Source: Roseisolibacter agri
GTDB lineage: Bacteria; Gemmatimonadota; Gemmatimonadetes; Gemmatimonadales; Gemmatimonadaceae
Direction of reading: 5' to 3'
DNA: 64,000 nucleotides
NCBI RefSeq assembly: GCF_030159095.1
Contig: NZ_BRXS01000004.1
Span: 243,673-307,672 of the forward strand
This document shows, piece by piece, positions 56,618-64,000 of this stretch. Numbering within the stretch: position 1 is the first letter of the stretch; each line of letters begins with the position of its first letter. The position numbers and the translations under genes are program-made. The notes below the pieces were generated by a model, which was not told where the DNA came from, searched no databases, and worked only from the letters and a program-made list of their open reading frames with translations.

Positions 56618-56711
56618 GGGGCCAAACCTACCGTTTGTCGGAGGCCCCTGCCACCGGCCGCGGCCCCGATCACGACCTCCGGGTGCGGAATTCTGAGGCG
56701 CTGGTGACGCC

Positions 56712-58721
56712 TCAGCTCGGGCTCGCCGGGTCGCCCACCAGGGCGTCCGCGTCCGAGAGCTCGCTGGCCCGCTGCTCCACGTCCTCCTCCAGCCGCTGCC
56801 GCCGGACGATGGCGGCGTAGCGCCCGCCGAGCGCGACCAGCTCGTCGTGGCGGCCCTGCTCGACGACCTGCCCCTCCTCCAGCACGAGGATCCACGACGC
56901 GTCGCGCACGGCGCTGATGCGGTGCGAGGCGATGAGCGTGGTCCGCCCCGCCAGCGCGCTGCGGAGCGCGCCCAGGATCGCGGCCTCGGTGTGCGTGTCG
57001 ACCGCCGAGAGCGCGTCGTCGAGCAGGACGACGCTCGGATGGCGAGCGAGGGCGCGCGCGATCGCGGCGCGCTGCTTCTGTCCGCCGGAGAGGTTCACGC
57101 CGCGCTCGCCGAGCATCGTCGCGTAGCCGGCCGGGAAGCCCGCGACCGTCTCGTCGAGCTGGGCGACGTCGGCGGCCCAACGGACGACCGGATCGGGATC
57201 GGAGACGCCGCTGGTGGCTTCTTCCGCCGCCGTGACAGCGCTCGGCTCCTCCGAGTTCGGCGCTCGGCGCTCGGCGCTCGCCTCGTCGGTCCGCGAAGCG
57301 AGCGCCGAGCGCCGAGCGCCGAGAACCGATGATTCACGATCGTTTGCCTCGAGGCCGTAGGCGATGTTCGCGCCCACCGTGTCGCTGAAGAGCAGCGACT
57401 CCTGCGGCACGAAGCCGATCTCGCGGCGCAGCACGTCCAGCGGCAGCGCGCGCAGCGGCACGCCGTCGAGCAGGATCTCGCCCTCCTGCGGGTCCCACAG
57501 GCGCGGCACGAGCTCCAGCAGCGCCGTCTTGCCGCTGCCGATGGCGCCCACGACGCCCAGCAGCCCGCCGGGCGGCAGGTCGAACGAGACGTGGCGCAGC
57601 GCCCAGCGCGTCTCGCCCTCAGACTCAGACCCGACCTGTCCCGAGCGCAGCGAGGGAAAGTGGAAGCCGACGTCGCGGAACTGCAGCCGGCGCCCGGTGC
57701 GCGCGACCGCCCCGTCGGCGAGCGGCGGCAGCGCGGCCGGCGTCGCGGCACTCGCGATCGTCGCGCGCGTGTCCAGCACCTCGACGATGCGCGCCATCGA
57801 CGCGGCACCGCGCTGGAAGAGGTTCGTCACCCAACCCAGCGCGATCAGCGGCCAGGTGAGCATGCCGAGGTAGAGGCCGAAGGCGACGAAGGCGCCGACG
57901 CTGATCGTGCCGCGCACCGCGAGCCCGCCGCCGACGCCCAGCACGACGACCGAGCCGAGCCCCGCGAGCAGGCCGAACGCGGGGTTCATCACGCCGTTCA
58001 GCCGCGCGAGCGCGAGGTTGCGCCGCACGTACTCCGCGTTCGCCGCGCCGAAGCGCTCCTCCTCGGCTTCCTCCTGCCGGTAGGCGCGCACGACGCGCGT
58101 CCCCGAGAGGTTCTCCTGCACGCGCGTCGTCATCGCGCCGAAGTGCTCCTGCACCGCCTCGAAGCGGTCGTGGACCAGGCGGCCGAGGCGGATCATCACC
58201 ACCGGCAGGAGCGCCATCGGCAGGAGCGCGAGGCCCGTGAGCCGCGCGTCGATGCGCAGCATGAACACGAGCGCGAAGGCGCCGCCCGCGATCGTGTTCG
58301 TGAGGTACATGATCGCCGGGCCGGCGGCCATGCGTACCGCGCTCAGGTCGTTCGTGAGGCGCGCCATCAGCTCGCCGGTGCGCCACGGCGCCAGCGCGGC
58401 CGCGTCGAGGGACAGCAGGTGTCCGAAGACGGTGTCACGCAGGTCCGTCTCGACCTCGCGGCTGATGCCGTTGAGGATCTCGCGCATCCAGAAGCGGCCG
58501 AAGCCGCCCACGAGCGAGAGCCCGACCATCGTGCCCGCGAGCGTCCAGAGCCGCGCGGCCGGCGCGCCCGCGCGCAGGGCGTCGATCGCGGACCGCAGCA
58601 GCCACGGCACGACGCTGCCCATGGCGGCCGAGGCCACCACGAGCACGAGCCCGACCGCCAATCGTGTGCGGTAGGGCACGAGAAAGGGCACGAGGCGGCG
58701 CAGAGCGGCCGAGGCTGGCAT
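56712..58721 (-). CDS. ABC exporter half-transporter with repeat-derived insertions in its ATPase domain
   Basis: A 669-residue fused membrane/ATPase protein. Six membrane helices occupy residues 1 to about 320. The ATPase has Walker A GAIGSGKTALL, Q-loop FVPQESLLFSDTV, signature NLSGGQKQR, and Walker B VVLLDDALSAVD, where Asp replaces the usual catalytic Glu, as in the degenerate subunit of heterodimeric exporters. Between Q-loop and signature, about 50 extra residues include a translated palindromic element (E2). A second small insertion (residues about 356-371) precedes Walker A. I start at the ATG at 58721; the long upstream open frame is spurious. No partner subunit is adjacent. Confidence 0.9.
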   Translation of the reverse strand: MPASAALRRLVPFLVPYRTRLAVGLVLVVASAAMGSVVPWLLRSAIDALRAGAPAARLWTLAGTMVGLSLVGGFGRFWMREILNGISREVETDLRDTVFGHLLSLDAAALAPWRTGELMARLTNDLSAVRMAAGPAIMYLTNTIAGGAFALVFMLRIDARLTGLALLPMALLPVVMIRLGRLVHDRFEAVQEHFGAMTTRVQENLSGTRVVRAYRQEEAEEERFGAANAEYVRRNLALARLNGVMNPAFGLLAGLGSVVVLGVGGGLAVRGTISVGAFVAFGLYLGMLTWPLIALGWVTNLFQRGAASMARIVEVLDTRATIASAATPAALPPLADGAVARTGRRLQFRDVGFHFPSLRSGQVGSESEGETRWALRHVSFDLPPGGLLGVVGAIGSGKTALLELVPRLWDPQEGEILLDGVPLRALPLDVLRREIGFVPQESLLFSDTVGANIAYGLEANDRESSVLGARRSALASRTDEASAERRAPNSEEPSAVTAAEEATSGVSDPDPVVRWAADVAQLDETVAGFPAGYATMLGERGVNLSGGQKQRAAIARALARHPSVVLLDDALSAVDTHTEAAILGALRSALAGRTTLIASHRISAVRDASWILVLEEGQVVEQGRHDELVALGGRYAAIVRRQRLEEDVEQRASELSDADALVGDPASPS
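57255..57325. repeat. Palindromic element E2, in frame within the ABC exporter gene
   Basis: Perfect 24-base arms (57258-57281 with 57298-57321) of CGGCGCT/AGCGCCG units enclose a 16-base loop. The same units form element E1 after purA. The element is read through in frame and encodes roughly residues 466-489 of the exporter (VLGARRSALASR, then TDEASAERRAPN). Confidence 0.85.
57639..57657. repeat. Short repeat-like motif in the ABC exporter gene
   Basis: TCCCGAGCGCAGCGAGGGA lies in frame just upstream of Walker A, encoding the FPSLRSGQ part of a segment that replaces the usual short beta-hairpin of the ATPase. It resembles short GAGCGCAGCGAG-type sequences I recall from many high-GC genomes; only one copy is seen here. 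Confidence 0.4.
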
Positions 58722-58865
58722 CGGCCTTGCCCCCTTGCGAGCTTGCCCGCGGTCGCGGCCGGCAGCAGCCGCAGGGGCGCTCACTCCGGCACTCCCCCCG
58801 CCAGGGCGGGTACGACAGACCGGCACCTCCGCACCATGGACACCACACCACTCCGGAGTCGTCGC

Positions 58866-59789
58866 ATGCCCCAATATATCCGTCGCCGTCTGCCGCTCGT
58901 GCTCGCGCTGTCCGCCGCCGCGTCGATGGCCGCCTGCGGTGGCAGCGAGAAGACCGACGCCGCGCTGCAGGACTCCGCGCTCAACCGCGACCTCGCGCTG
59001 GCGAACGCCGACAGCGCCGCGCAGCCGCAGCTGACCGACGTGCCGGCCACGACCCCGGAGCCCGCGCCCGTGACGCCCGCGCCGGCTCCCGTGACGCCCG
59101 CGCCGACCCCGCGGCCGACGACCTCGCGCCCGGCGCCGCGGCCCACCGCGCCGCGTCCGTCGACGCCGGCTCCCGCGCCGGCCCCCACGACGCCCACGCG
59201 CACGGCGAGCGGCAACACGGTGACGCCCGCGACGGGCGGTGCGGGCACCGCGGAGCGCACCGGCACGGGCAGCCTGCCCGCCGGCACGCAGCTCTCGCTG
59301 ACGTCGAACAGCCGCGTGTGCACCAACACGCACAAGGTCGGCGACCGCTTCACGGCCACGGTCAGCGACGCGGTGACGGGCGCCAACGGCGCGCGCGTGC
59401 CCGCCGGCGCGACGGCGACCGTCGAGGTGACGAAGCTCGATCGCAGCGAGAACGTGCGCGACAAGATCGAGATGGGCTTCCGCGTCGTCGCGCTGACGTT
59501 CGGCGGGCGCACGTACGCGGTGGACGCCGCGACCGAGAGCGCGGACGTGAGCCGCGTGCGCAACCAGCCCGCGAGCAAGGACCGCCAGAAGGTGATCGGC
59601 GGCGCGGTCATCGGCGCCATCGCGGGCCAGGTGATCGGCAAGGACACGAAGGGCACGATCATCGGCGCGGCGACCGGTGCGGCGGCGGGTGCCGCGACGG
59701 CGGCGGCGACCGCGAACTACGAGGGGTGCCTGAACGACGGCGCCCGGATCGCGGTCCGGCTGACGGACGCGGTGCAGGTGCGGCTCTGA
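58866..59789 (+). CDS. Lipoprotein with Pro-rich linker and glycine-zipper C-terminus
   Basis: A 307-residue lipoprotein. The signal peptide ends in a lipobox (SMAAC). A Pro/Thr/Ala-rich linker (about residues 60-130, PAPVTP-type repeats) is followed by a beta-rich domain (GTQLSLTSNSRVCTNTHKVG, VPAGATATVEVTKLDRSE) and a glycine-zipper segment (IGGAVIGAIAGQVIG, ATGAAAGAATAAATA). Similar layouts anchor proteins in the envelope. I use the ATG at 58866, which has GGAG about 8 bases upstream; an ATG at 58836 would add ten residues. Function is unknown. Confidence 0.78.
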   Translation: MPQYIRRRLPLVLALSAAASMAACGGSEKTDAALQDSALNRDLALANADSAAQPQLTDVPATTPEPAPVTPAPAPVTPAPTPRPTTSRPAPRPTAPRPSTPAPAPAPTTPTRTASGNTVTPATGGAGTAERTGTGSLPAGTQLSLTSNSRVCTNTHKVGDRFTATVSDAVTGANGARVPAGATATVEVTKLDRSENVRDKIEMGFRVVALTFGGRTYAVDAATESADVSRVRNQPASKDRQKVIGGAVIGAIAGQVIGKDTKGTIIGAATGAAAGAATAAATANYEGCLNDGARIAVRLTDAVQVRL

Positions 59790-59810
59790 GATCGAGCTGA
59801 GGGCAGGGAG

Positions 59811-59841
59811 CGCGGGGGGCGGCCGATGGCCGCCCCCCGCG
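59811..59841 (+). terminator. Perfect 14-bp hairpin after the glycine-zipper lipoprotein gene
   Basis: Stem 59811-59824 pairs with 59828-59841 around a 3-base loop, 21 bases after the stop. It is all G/C with six consecutive G:C pairs. No T-run follows. Confidence 0.65.
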
Positions 59842-59970
59842 TCGCGTTCGGGGGCCTCCGGCTGGCGTCCGGCCGGTGTCCTCTTGCGCTGGAGGGCCGG
59901 CGCCACAGCCTTGCGCCCGTGCGGCTCGGGCCGCATCGTGGCGCGGCTTTCCACCCGCCCGGAGGGGCGT

Positions 59971-62073
59971 TTGCCGCAGACCGCGCGTTCCTGCCCCAGC
60001 TGCAAGACCCCGCTGCCGACGTACGCCGCGTTCTGCTACGCGTGCGGCACGGCCACCCCCGCCGGCATCGACCGCCAGACGGGGGAGTACGTCGTCCCCG
60101 AGATCAGCGGGATCACGATGGACGAGGTCCTCCCCAAGCTCCGCCGGCTGCTCGGGCCGACGTACGAGCTGGGAGAGCGCATCGGCTCGGGCGGCTTCGC
60201 GGAGGTCTTCCTCGCGCGCGACCTGCGGCTGAAGCGCGAGGTGGCGGTGAAGGTCACGCGCCCGGACTTCGCGGTGAACGCGCAGATGATGCAGCGCTTC
60301 CGCCGCGAGGCCGAGGTGATCGCCGCGCTGCGCCATCCGCACATCATGCCGATCTACGACCTCGGCGAGGCGGACGGGATCGCGTACATCGTGATGCCGT
60401 ACATCCGCGGCGAGTCGCTGAAGGCGCGCATGGACCGCGTCGGCCGGCTGCCGGTCGAGTCGGCGCGCGCGATCCTGATGCAGGCGGCGGACGCGCTCAG
60501 CACGGCGCACGAGGCGGAGATCGTGCACCGCGACGTGAAGCCCGACAACATCATGCTCGACCGCCGCGACGACCAGGTCCTGCTGATGGACTTCGGCATC
60601 GCGAAGGCGATCGAGGCGGGTGCGGACGGGCACTCGATCTCGCTCACGAGCACCGGGCTCGTGATGGGGACGCCGCACTACATGGCGCCCGAGCAGGCGG
60701 CCGGCGAGCGCACGATCGACGCGCGCGCCGACCAGTACTCGCTCGCCGTCGTCGCGTACCGCATGCTCGCGGGCGTGCTGCCGTTCGACGGGCCGTCGGT
60801 GCGCGCGATCCTCGCCAAGCAGCTCGTGGGCGCGGCGACGCCGCTGCACAGCATCGCGAAGGACGCGCCGCCCGCGCTCGTCGCCGCCATCGAGCGCGCG
60901 ATGGCCAAGGACCCCGAGGACCGCTTCCCGTCGGTGCGCGCCTTCATGGACGCGGTGAAGAGCGATCCGTCGTATGCGGCGGAGGTGCTGCGCACGACGG
61001 GAAGCGTGCCGCCGTACACGCCGCACCTCGCGATCCCCGCGCAGCCCGCGCCCGCGACGTCGAAGACGCGCGCGGCGGCCTGGCTGGCGGCGACGCTGGT
61101 GATCGTCGGCGGCGTGGGTGCGACGGTGTGGAGCCGCACCTCCGCGGGCGCCGCGGGCGCCGCGGGCGCGGCCGGCGGCATCGCGTCCGACAGCGCGCTG
61201 CCGCTCCCCGTCGAGAACGTGATCCCGCCGACCGGCACGCTGCGCGCGAGCGGCGACAGCGCCGCGGGCGCGCTTGCGGACTCGGTGTCGCCGGCCGACT
61301 CGCTGGCGCGCGCGCTCGCCGCCGACAGCCAGACGGTGCGCCGTGCGGGGCTGACGATGGGCACGCCCGCGGCCACGGCGTACCTCAACGGCGTGCGGCT
61401 GCTGAAGCGCCGCTCGTGCGAGGCGTGGGCGGCCAACCCGCGCTGGACCGCCGACGCGAGCGTCGCCTGCGCGGCCAGCGCGCGTCAGGCGCCCGACCGG
61501 CCGGCGACGCTGCGCACCCTCGGCACGCTGGCCGAGCGCGCGGGCCGCATGGACTCGGCGGCCGCCTGGTTCCAGCAGGCGAGCGAGAAGGGGGACGTCG
61601 AGTCGTCGGCGCAGCTGGCGCGCATGCTCGACGAGGGGCGCGGCGTGCCGGCGGATCCGGCGCGCGCGGCGACGCTGCTGCGCCGCGCGGCGGACGGCGG
61701 GCACGTCGCGTCGCAGCGCACGCTCGCGGAGCGGCTGGCGCGCGGCGCCGGCGTGCCGCGCGACGAGGCGAGCGCGATGGCGTGGTACGGGCGCGCGGCC
61801 GGCAGTGGCGACGTGACGTCGATGCTCGCCCTCGGCAACGCCTACAAGGACGGGCGCGGCGTGAAGAAGAACGAGGGCGAGGCCGTGACCTGGTGGCAGA
61901 AGGCCGCCGCGCAGGGCGACTCCGCGGCGCAGTACCGGCTCGGGATGGCGTACCTGGGCGGGCGCGGGGTGCCGAAGTCCGACAGCCAGGCGATCGAGTG
62001 GCACCGCAAGGCGTACGCGCAGGGGCACAAGGGCAGCGAGTACGAGCTGCGGAAGCGGAAGCTCATTCCTTGA
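59971..62073 (+). CDS. Membrane Ser/Thr protein kinase with zinc ribbon and Sel1-like repeats
   Basis: A 700-residue kinase. Order: N-terminal zinc ribbon (SCPSCKTP, FCYACGTA), kinase domain (about residues 55-325) with RIGSGGFAEVFLA, HRDVKPDNIML (from His-186), MDFGIAK and GTPHYMAPEQA, one membrane helix (about 370-390), a linker, and C-terminal Sel1-like repeats (about 520-690; units such as AAAWFQQASEKGDVESSAQLARML). The repeats would be extracytoplasmic and could sense ligands. I choose the TTG at 59971 because GGAGGGG lies just upstream; other in-frame GTG/TTG codons further up lack such a site. Confidence 0.87.
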   Translation: MPQTARSCPSCKTPLPTYAAFCYACGTATPAGIDRQTGEYVVPEISGITMDEVLPKLRRLLGPTYELGERIGSGGFAEVFLARDLRLKREVAVKVTRPDFAVNAQMMQRFRREAEVIAALRHPHIMPIYDLGEADGIAYIVMPYIRGESLKARMDRVGRLPVESARAILMQAADALSTAHEAEIVHRDVKPDNIMLDRRDDQVLLMDFGIAKAIEAGADGHSISLTSTGLVMGTPHYMAPEQAAGERTIDARADQYSLAVVAYRMLAGVLPFDGPSVRAILAKQLVGAATPLHSIAKDAPPALVAAIERAMAKDPEDRFPSVRAFMDAVKSDPSYAAEVLRTTGSVPPYTPHLAIPAQPAPATSKTRAAAWLAATLVIVGGVGATVWSRTSAGAAGAAGAAGGIASDSALPLPVENVIPPTGTLRASGDSAAGALADSVSPADSLARALAADSQTVRRAGLTMGTPAATAYLNGVRLLKRRSCEAWAANPRWTADASVACAASARQAPDRPATLRTLGTLAERAGRMDSAAAWFQQASEKGDVESSAQLARMLDEGRGVPADPARAATLLRRAADGGHVASQRTLAERLARGAGVPRDEASAMAWYGRAAGSGDVTSMLALGNAYKDGRGVKKNEGEAVTWWQKAAAQGDSAAQYRLGMAYLGGRGVPKSDSQAIEWHRKAYAQGHKGSEYELRKRKLIP

Positions 62074-62084
62074 GCCGGGACGGG

Positions 62085-62258
62085 CCGGCGCGCCGGACCC
62101 TGAACGGCATCTGCAAGGATGAAGATCGGATAAGGTCTGATAACGACGGATGGCTCCGGAGTGGCGCGATCGACATCGCACCCACGCGGAGCCATCCGTC
62201 GTTATCAGATCCTGTCGGATTTCATCCTTGCTGCCGTTGCCGTTCGGGTCCGGCGCGC
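62085..62258. repeat. Palindromic element B2
   Basis: A perfect 17-base inverted repeat (62142-62158 with 62187-62203) has the same sequence as the core of B1, including GGATGGCTCCG/CGGAGCCATCC. The outer arms also match (CTGCAAGGATGAA on the left, TTTCATCCTTG on the right), as do the GGCGCGCC flanks on both sides. It fills the space between the convergent kinase and ggt genes. Confidence 0.88.
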
Positions 62259-62259
62259 C

Positions 62260-64000
62260 TCAGTACCCGACCGCAGCCCCCACCGAGCGCGGCTCGCTCA
62301 CGCCCTCCCAGCCGCCGCGCACGCGCATCACGGCGTTGACGTTCACCATGCTGCCGCGCTGCTCGAGGCCGTGCCCCATCGCCTTCAGCGAGTCCAGCGC
62401 CGCCGGCGTCAGCCCGTTGCGCTCGTAGGCGATCGAGTCGGGGCGCGCCTGGTGGTGCAGGCGCGGCGCACGCATCGCGTCGGCGAGCGTCATCCTGTGG
62501 TCGATCACGTTCAGGATCACCTGCGTCGTGCCCGAGATGATCGTCGGGCCGCCCGCGGCGCCGGCCACGAGCAGCACCTGCCCGCGCGGGTCGAGCACGA
62601 TCGTCGGCGTCATCGACGACAGCGGCCGCTTGCCCGGCTGCACCGCGTTCTGCTCGCCCTCGATCAGGCCGAACGCGTTCGGCTTGCCCGGCGCGGCGGC
62701 CAGGTCGTCCATCTCGTCGTTGAGGAAGAAGCCCGCGCCCGTGACGTACACGCCCGAGCCGTAGCCGAGGTTGAGCGTCGTCGTCGTGCTGACGGCGTTG
62801 CCCTGGCGGTCCACCACCGAGTAGTGCGTCGTGTGCAGCCCCGTCGGCGCCTGCATCAGCGCGCCCGTGCGCGACGCGTGCTGCGGGTCGATGGTCGCCG
62901 CCAGCTTCCGCGCGTAGTCCTTGCTCGTCAGCTCCGCCACCGGCACGGTGCAGAACGCCGGATCGCACAGCTTCGTGTTGCGGTCGATGAACGCGCGGCG
63001 CTCGGCCTCCGCGAACAGGTGCGCGTACGCGGCGCTGCCGAACGTCGGCAGCGTGTCGCGCGTCTCGAGCATGTGCAGGATCGCGAACGACGTCGTGCCG
63101 CCGCTCGACACCGGCGGCATGCCCAGCACCGTGTGCCCGCGGTACGTCGTGCGCAGCGGCTCGCGCCAGATCGCCTTGTACTGCGCGAGGTCCTGCTTCG
63201 TGATGAGCCCACCGCCGCGCTGCATCTCGGCCACCAGCAGGTCGGCCGTCTGCCCTTCGTAGAACTCGCGTGGCCCGCGCTGGGCGATGCGGCGCAGCGT
63301 CGCGGCGAGGTCCTTCTGCACCAGCCGCGTGCCGGGGCGCAGCGGCGCGCCGCCGGGATAGAACAGCGCGGCGCCGCCGTACTTCACGTTCTTCGCGCTG
63401 TCGCTCCGCAGCCCGCGCCAGAACGCGCTGTCGATGACGAAGCCCTCATCGGCCAGCCGGATCGCGGGCGCCATCACCTCGGCCAGCGACTTCGTGCCGA
63501 ACTTCGCGAGCGCCTCGGACATGCCCATCACCGCGCCCGGCACGCCGACGGCCAGGTGGCCGACGCGGCTGCGGTCCGTCGGCTGCCCGTTCGCGTCGAG
63601 GTACATGTTGCGCGTGGCCGCGAGCGGCGCGACCTCGCGGTAGTCGATCGTCGCCGCGCGGCCGTCGGCCAGGCGGATCACCATGAACCCGCCGCCGCCG
63701 ATGTTGCCGGCGACCGGATACGTGACCGCCATCGCGTAGCCCACCGCGACCGCCGCGTCCACGGCGTTGCCGCCCGCGCGCAGGATCTGCACGCCCGCCT
63801 CGCTGGCCTCGCGGCTGTTGCTCGCGATCATCGCCTCGCGCCCGAACTCGGCGCGCGCGCCGGGGCGGAAGCGCCACTCGGCGGGGAACGTGGGCGTGCG
63901 GCGCGCGCCGAGCGCGTCGTCGCCGCGGTTGGTCGTCGCGCGCGGCGCGCATCCCGCGGCGAGCGTGAGCAGCACGGGCAGCGCGAGGGCGCGGCGGGCA
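62260..64000 (-). CDS. ggt: Gamma-glutamyltransferase (5' end cut by window edge)
   Basis: A periplasmic enzyme that cleaves and transfers the gamma-glutamyl group of glutathione and related peptides after autoprocessing. About 580 residues are visible. The large-subunit start has NSREASEAGVQILRAGGNA; the autocleavage Thr is in TTHYSVVDRQGNAV; GSGVYVTGAGFFLNDEMDD, PLSSMTPTIV and AGGPTIISGT follow. The frame stays open to the window edge and reads ARRALALPVLLTLAAGC, a lipoprotein signal with lipobox, so the true start lies beyond 64000 and the GTG at 63975 is not it. Confidence 0.93.
   Translation of the reverse strand, partial: ARRALALPVLLTLAAGCAPRATTNRGDDALGARRTPTFPAEWRFRPGARAEFGREAMIASNSREASEAGVQILRAGGNAVDAAVAVGYAMAVTYPVAGNIGGGGFMVIRLADGRAATIDYREVAPLAATRNMYLDANGQPTDRSRVGHLAVGVPGAVMGMSEALAKFGTKSLAEVMAPAIRLADEGFVIDSAFWRGLRSDSAKNVKYGGAALFYPGGAPLRPGTRLVQKDLAATLRRIAQRGPREFYEGQTADLLVAEMQRGGGLITKQDLAQYKAIWREPLRTTYRGHTVLGMPPVSSGGTTSFAILHMLETRDTLPTFGSAAYAHLFAEAERRAFIDRNTKLCDPAFCTVPVAELTSKDYARKLAATIDPQHASRTGALMQAPTGLHTTHYSVVDRQGNAVSTTTTLNLGYGSGVYVTGAGFFLNDEMDDLAAAPGKPNAFGLIEGEQNAVQPGKRPLSSMTPTIVLDPRGQVLLVAGAAGGPTIISGTTQVILNVIDHRMTLADAMRAPRLHHQARPDSIAYERNGLTPAALDSLKAMGHGLEQRGSMVNVNAVMRVRGGWEGVSEPRSVGAAVGY

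Noticed and set aside
56712-60005. A single 1097-residue start for the ABC exporter
   Set aside because: The first 428 residues are antisense to the glycine-zipper lipoprotein gene and are non-protein-like. Family homology begins at the ATG at 58721.
63975-63977. GTG at 63975 as the true start of ggt
   Set aside because: The frame stays open to the window edge and reads a complete hydrophobic lipoprotein signal, so the start must lie further upstream.

Overview
The window is about 70% G+C and looks like chromosome from a member of the Gemmatimonadota (Gemmatimonas/Gemmatirosa-like). This is an inference from the mix of a PEP-CTERM secreted protein, a DUF4249-like lipoprotein beside a TonB-dependent receptor, zinc-ribbon Ser/Thr kinases, an HDAC-like deacylase and very high GC. 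No database search was possible. There is no prophage, transposase, integrase, CRISPR array, rRNA or tRNA that I can see.

Layout. Positions 1-2865 (minus strand) hold a surface-polysaccharide patch: a YaiO-like outer-membrane protein (cut by the window edge), UDP-GlcNAc 2-epimerase and a PEP-CTERM exported protein. After an 850-base gene-free leader, 3720-20908 is one long plus-strand translation block: fusA, tuf, the S10 and spc ribosomal-protein genes through rplO, then secY, adk and map. Its usual neighbours are missing on both sides (rpsL-rpsG upstream; infA, rpmJ, rpsM, rpsK, rpsD, rpoA and rplQ downstream). From 20987 to 35793 the genes are mostly housekeeping: a glutamate formiminotransferase/cyclodeaminase fusion, an IMPase-family enzyme, trpS, a small zinc-ribbon protein, a 2-hydroxyacid dehydrogenase, pilT, a DHDPS-family aldolase, an M28 peptidase, purA, a YpdA-like reductase, glyS and an M3-like metallopeptidase. 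Positions 36071-43002 carry an SDR, a GAF histidine kinase, two overlapping small genes (one possibly a ubiquitin-fold protein), an HDAC-like protein, a methyltransferase, corA and an orphan GvpL/F protein. Positions 43070-50110 carry a kinase, a dipeptide epimerase, priA, an ArgZ-C/ornithine-cyclodeaminase-like protein and a Fur-family regulator. Positions 50366-64000 hold a TonB receptor/lipoprotein pair, ccdA, a response regulator and histidine kinase, an ABC exporter half, a glycine-zipper lipoprotein, a kinase with Sel1-like repeats, and gamma-glutamyltransferase (5' end cut by the window).

The most unusual feature is a set of imperfect palindromic repeat elements, about 75-180 bases each, in at least six sequence families (A-F here). 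Nearly all start within about 25 bases of a stop codon. One is nested inside another, and one (family E) lies in frame inside the ATPase domain of the ABC exporter. Other points of note are low-complexity extensions on S5, L5 and L29, several start codons placed 5-7 bases after a -10-like hexamer (possible leaderless mRNAs), and an iron-sulfur-type cysteine pattern in TrpRS.
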